Shown in pieces: positions 63,242-64,000 of a stretch of DNA of 64,000 nucleotides. The DNA is from Helcococcus bovis (GTDB taxonomy: Bacteria > Bacillota > Clostridia > Tissierellales > Peptoniphilaceae): assembly GCF_046035435.1 (NCBI RefSeq), contig NZ_JBFNFH010000005.1. One strand, 5' to 3'. The first letter of the stretch is position 1; each line of letters starts with the position of its first letter. The notes under the pieces are model-generated. The model was given only the letters and a program-made list of their open reading frames with translations. It did not search any database and was not told where the DNA came from. The translations under genes and the position numbers were made by a program.

Positions 63242-63631
63242 ATGAAATATAATAAGATAAGAACGAAATGTGAAAAACTTTGGGCTGTAAATAAATATTA
63301 TGTACTTAGTAAGTCTCATAAATCATATTTAGAAATTAGAGAGTATTTAAAAAATGAAGAAATAGATTTTGAATTTTTGCAACAAAAAATTGAAGATACA
63401 AAAAGTATGAAAGAAAGTAAAAAAGATTTTAATAATTCTATTTTGCATATATGGGGATATTTCAAAAATAGTGCTAATGAAATTGAAAAGAAAAAACTAT
63501 TTATTAAACTAGGCCAATATAATTTGGGTGAGATTGATCAAAAATCTGTTATTGATTATATAAATAATGTTTTACTAAAAAAATATCCAAATAATTATTT
63601 ACAAGAATCTTCTTTGTTAAAAGGAAAATAG
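63242..63631 (+). CDS. YbgA/DUF1722-family protein
   Basis: This 129-residue protein matches the DUF1722 (YbgA) pattern: CEKLWAVNKYYVLSKSHKSY, LHIWGYFKNSANEIEKK and LLKKYPNNYLQES. The domain is often fused to DUF523; here it stands alone. It has the ribosome site TAAGGAGTT. Its function is unknown, although a link to DNA repair or photolyase-associated genes has been noted for some members. Confidence 0.75.
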   Translation: MKYNKIRTKCEKLWAVNKYYVLSKSHKSYLEIREYLKNEEIDFEFLQQKIEDTKSMKESKKDFNNSILHIWGYFKNSANEIEKKKLFIKLGQYNLGEIDQKSVIDYINNVLLKKYPNNYLQESSLLKGK

Positions 63632-63675
63632 GGTATTAATACATTAATTAAATATAATATATAGGAGGATTTATT

Positions 63676-64000
63676 ATGAAAAGTATAAGTACAAAAGTTA
63701 AATCATGGATTAATTTAATAGTTTTTGCTATAACACTAATAATAAATTATTTAACCGCATCTGGATTTATTAATGGTATGAGTCAAAAAGTTGTTTCAAA
63801 TAAATATAATACACTAATTACACCTGCTGGATTTACATTCTCTATTTGGGGGCTAATTTATTTATTAATTGGAATTTCGTTAGTTTATATGTTATTAAAT
63901 AATAAAGAGACAAGAGTTAAGAGTTTAATAAATATTTTAACACCGATATTTCTATTTAATTGCTTATTTAATATTTTATGGAATATTAGTTTTTTGTATG
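63676..64000 (+). CDS. TspO/MBR-like membrane protein (partial)
   Basis: The ORF starts at ATG 63676 after ATAGGAGGA and runs off the window after 108 codons. The visible part has three or four hydrophobic segments and TspO-like motifs (LITPAGFTFSIWGLIYLL and NILWNISF). TspO proteins bind tetrapyrroles or cholesterol-like ligands. The C-terminal part is outside the window, so this is a family-level call. Confidence 0.65.
   Translation, partial: MKSISTKVKSWINLIVFAITLIINYLTASGFINGMSQKVVSNKYNTLITPAGFTFSIWGLIYLLIGISLVYMLLNNKETRVKSLINILTPIFLFNCLFNILWNISFLY

Overview
The window is AT-rich DNA from a low-GC Gram-positive anaerobe. The gene orders plsX?-acpP-rnc-smc-ftsY, ylxM-ffh-rpsP-khpA-rimM-trmD-rplS-rbgA-rnhB-yraN-dprA-topA and gmk-rpoZ-coaBC-priA-def-fmt-(YugP)-rsmB-stp-prkC-rsgA-rpe-thiN are standard Firmicutes housekeeping clusters. 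Together with the composition and the LysRS with a C-terminal tRNA-binding domain, they suggest a member of the Tissierellia/Peptoniphilaceae such as Parvimonas. That genus call is inference from memory, not from a search.

Layout. 1-6031: acyl carrier protein, RNase III, SMC and FtsY. 6157-15820: a Tn916-family conjugative transposon carrying tet(M), inserted into and splitting a mechanosensitive channel (MscS-like) gene whose halves lie at 6035-6156 and 15821-16775. The element keeps both ends, int, xis, the regulatory genes orf7/orf8/orf9, tet(M), orf24-orf21 and an intact oriT. A deletion fuses the first codons of orf20 (relaxase) to the C-terminal part of orf13, removing the relaxase and most of the mating machinery. 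At about 9.7 kb it is roughly half the length of Tn916. 16796-19970: a mannose/sorbose-type PTS operon (IIB, IIC, IID, IIA) led by a YajC-like gene. 20044-31011: a LURP-one-like protein, the SRP/ribosome/tRNA-modification cluster, DprA and topoisomerase I, then a LacI-type regulator with HPr. 31080-32786: PTS enzyme I. 32846-35759: a Fur-family regulator divergent from a zinc/manganese ABC importer, with a Fur/Zur-like palindrome between them. 35790-36311: the remains of a sodium-symporter gene. 36531-42431: a 1966-residue exported, membrane-anchored nuclease made of two tandem copies of an OB-fold plus EEP-nuclease unit. 42488-44209: RqcH (opposite strand). 44318-57919: the long gmk-to-thiN housekeeping run. 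57916-58789: GIY-YIG protein and RecX on the minus strand. 58933-62302: PC4/YdbC-like protein, phosphoesterase, GreA and LysRS. 62303-64000: a GC-rich terminator, a decaying unrecognised gene, a YbgA-type protein and the start of a TspO-like membrane protein.

How it fits together. The PTS operon would use HPr (30751) and enzyme I (31080) as phosphate donors, and the LacI-type regulator beside ptsH may be the local CcpA equivalent. The transposon should confer tetracycline resistance and may still excise, since int, xis and both ends are present. It cannot transfer alone because the relaxase and VirB4-like genes are gone, but the retained oriT makes mobilisation in trans by a complete Tn916-like element conceivable. 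I found no CRISPR array and no tRNA or rRNA gene.
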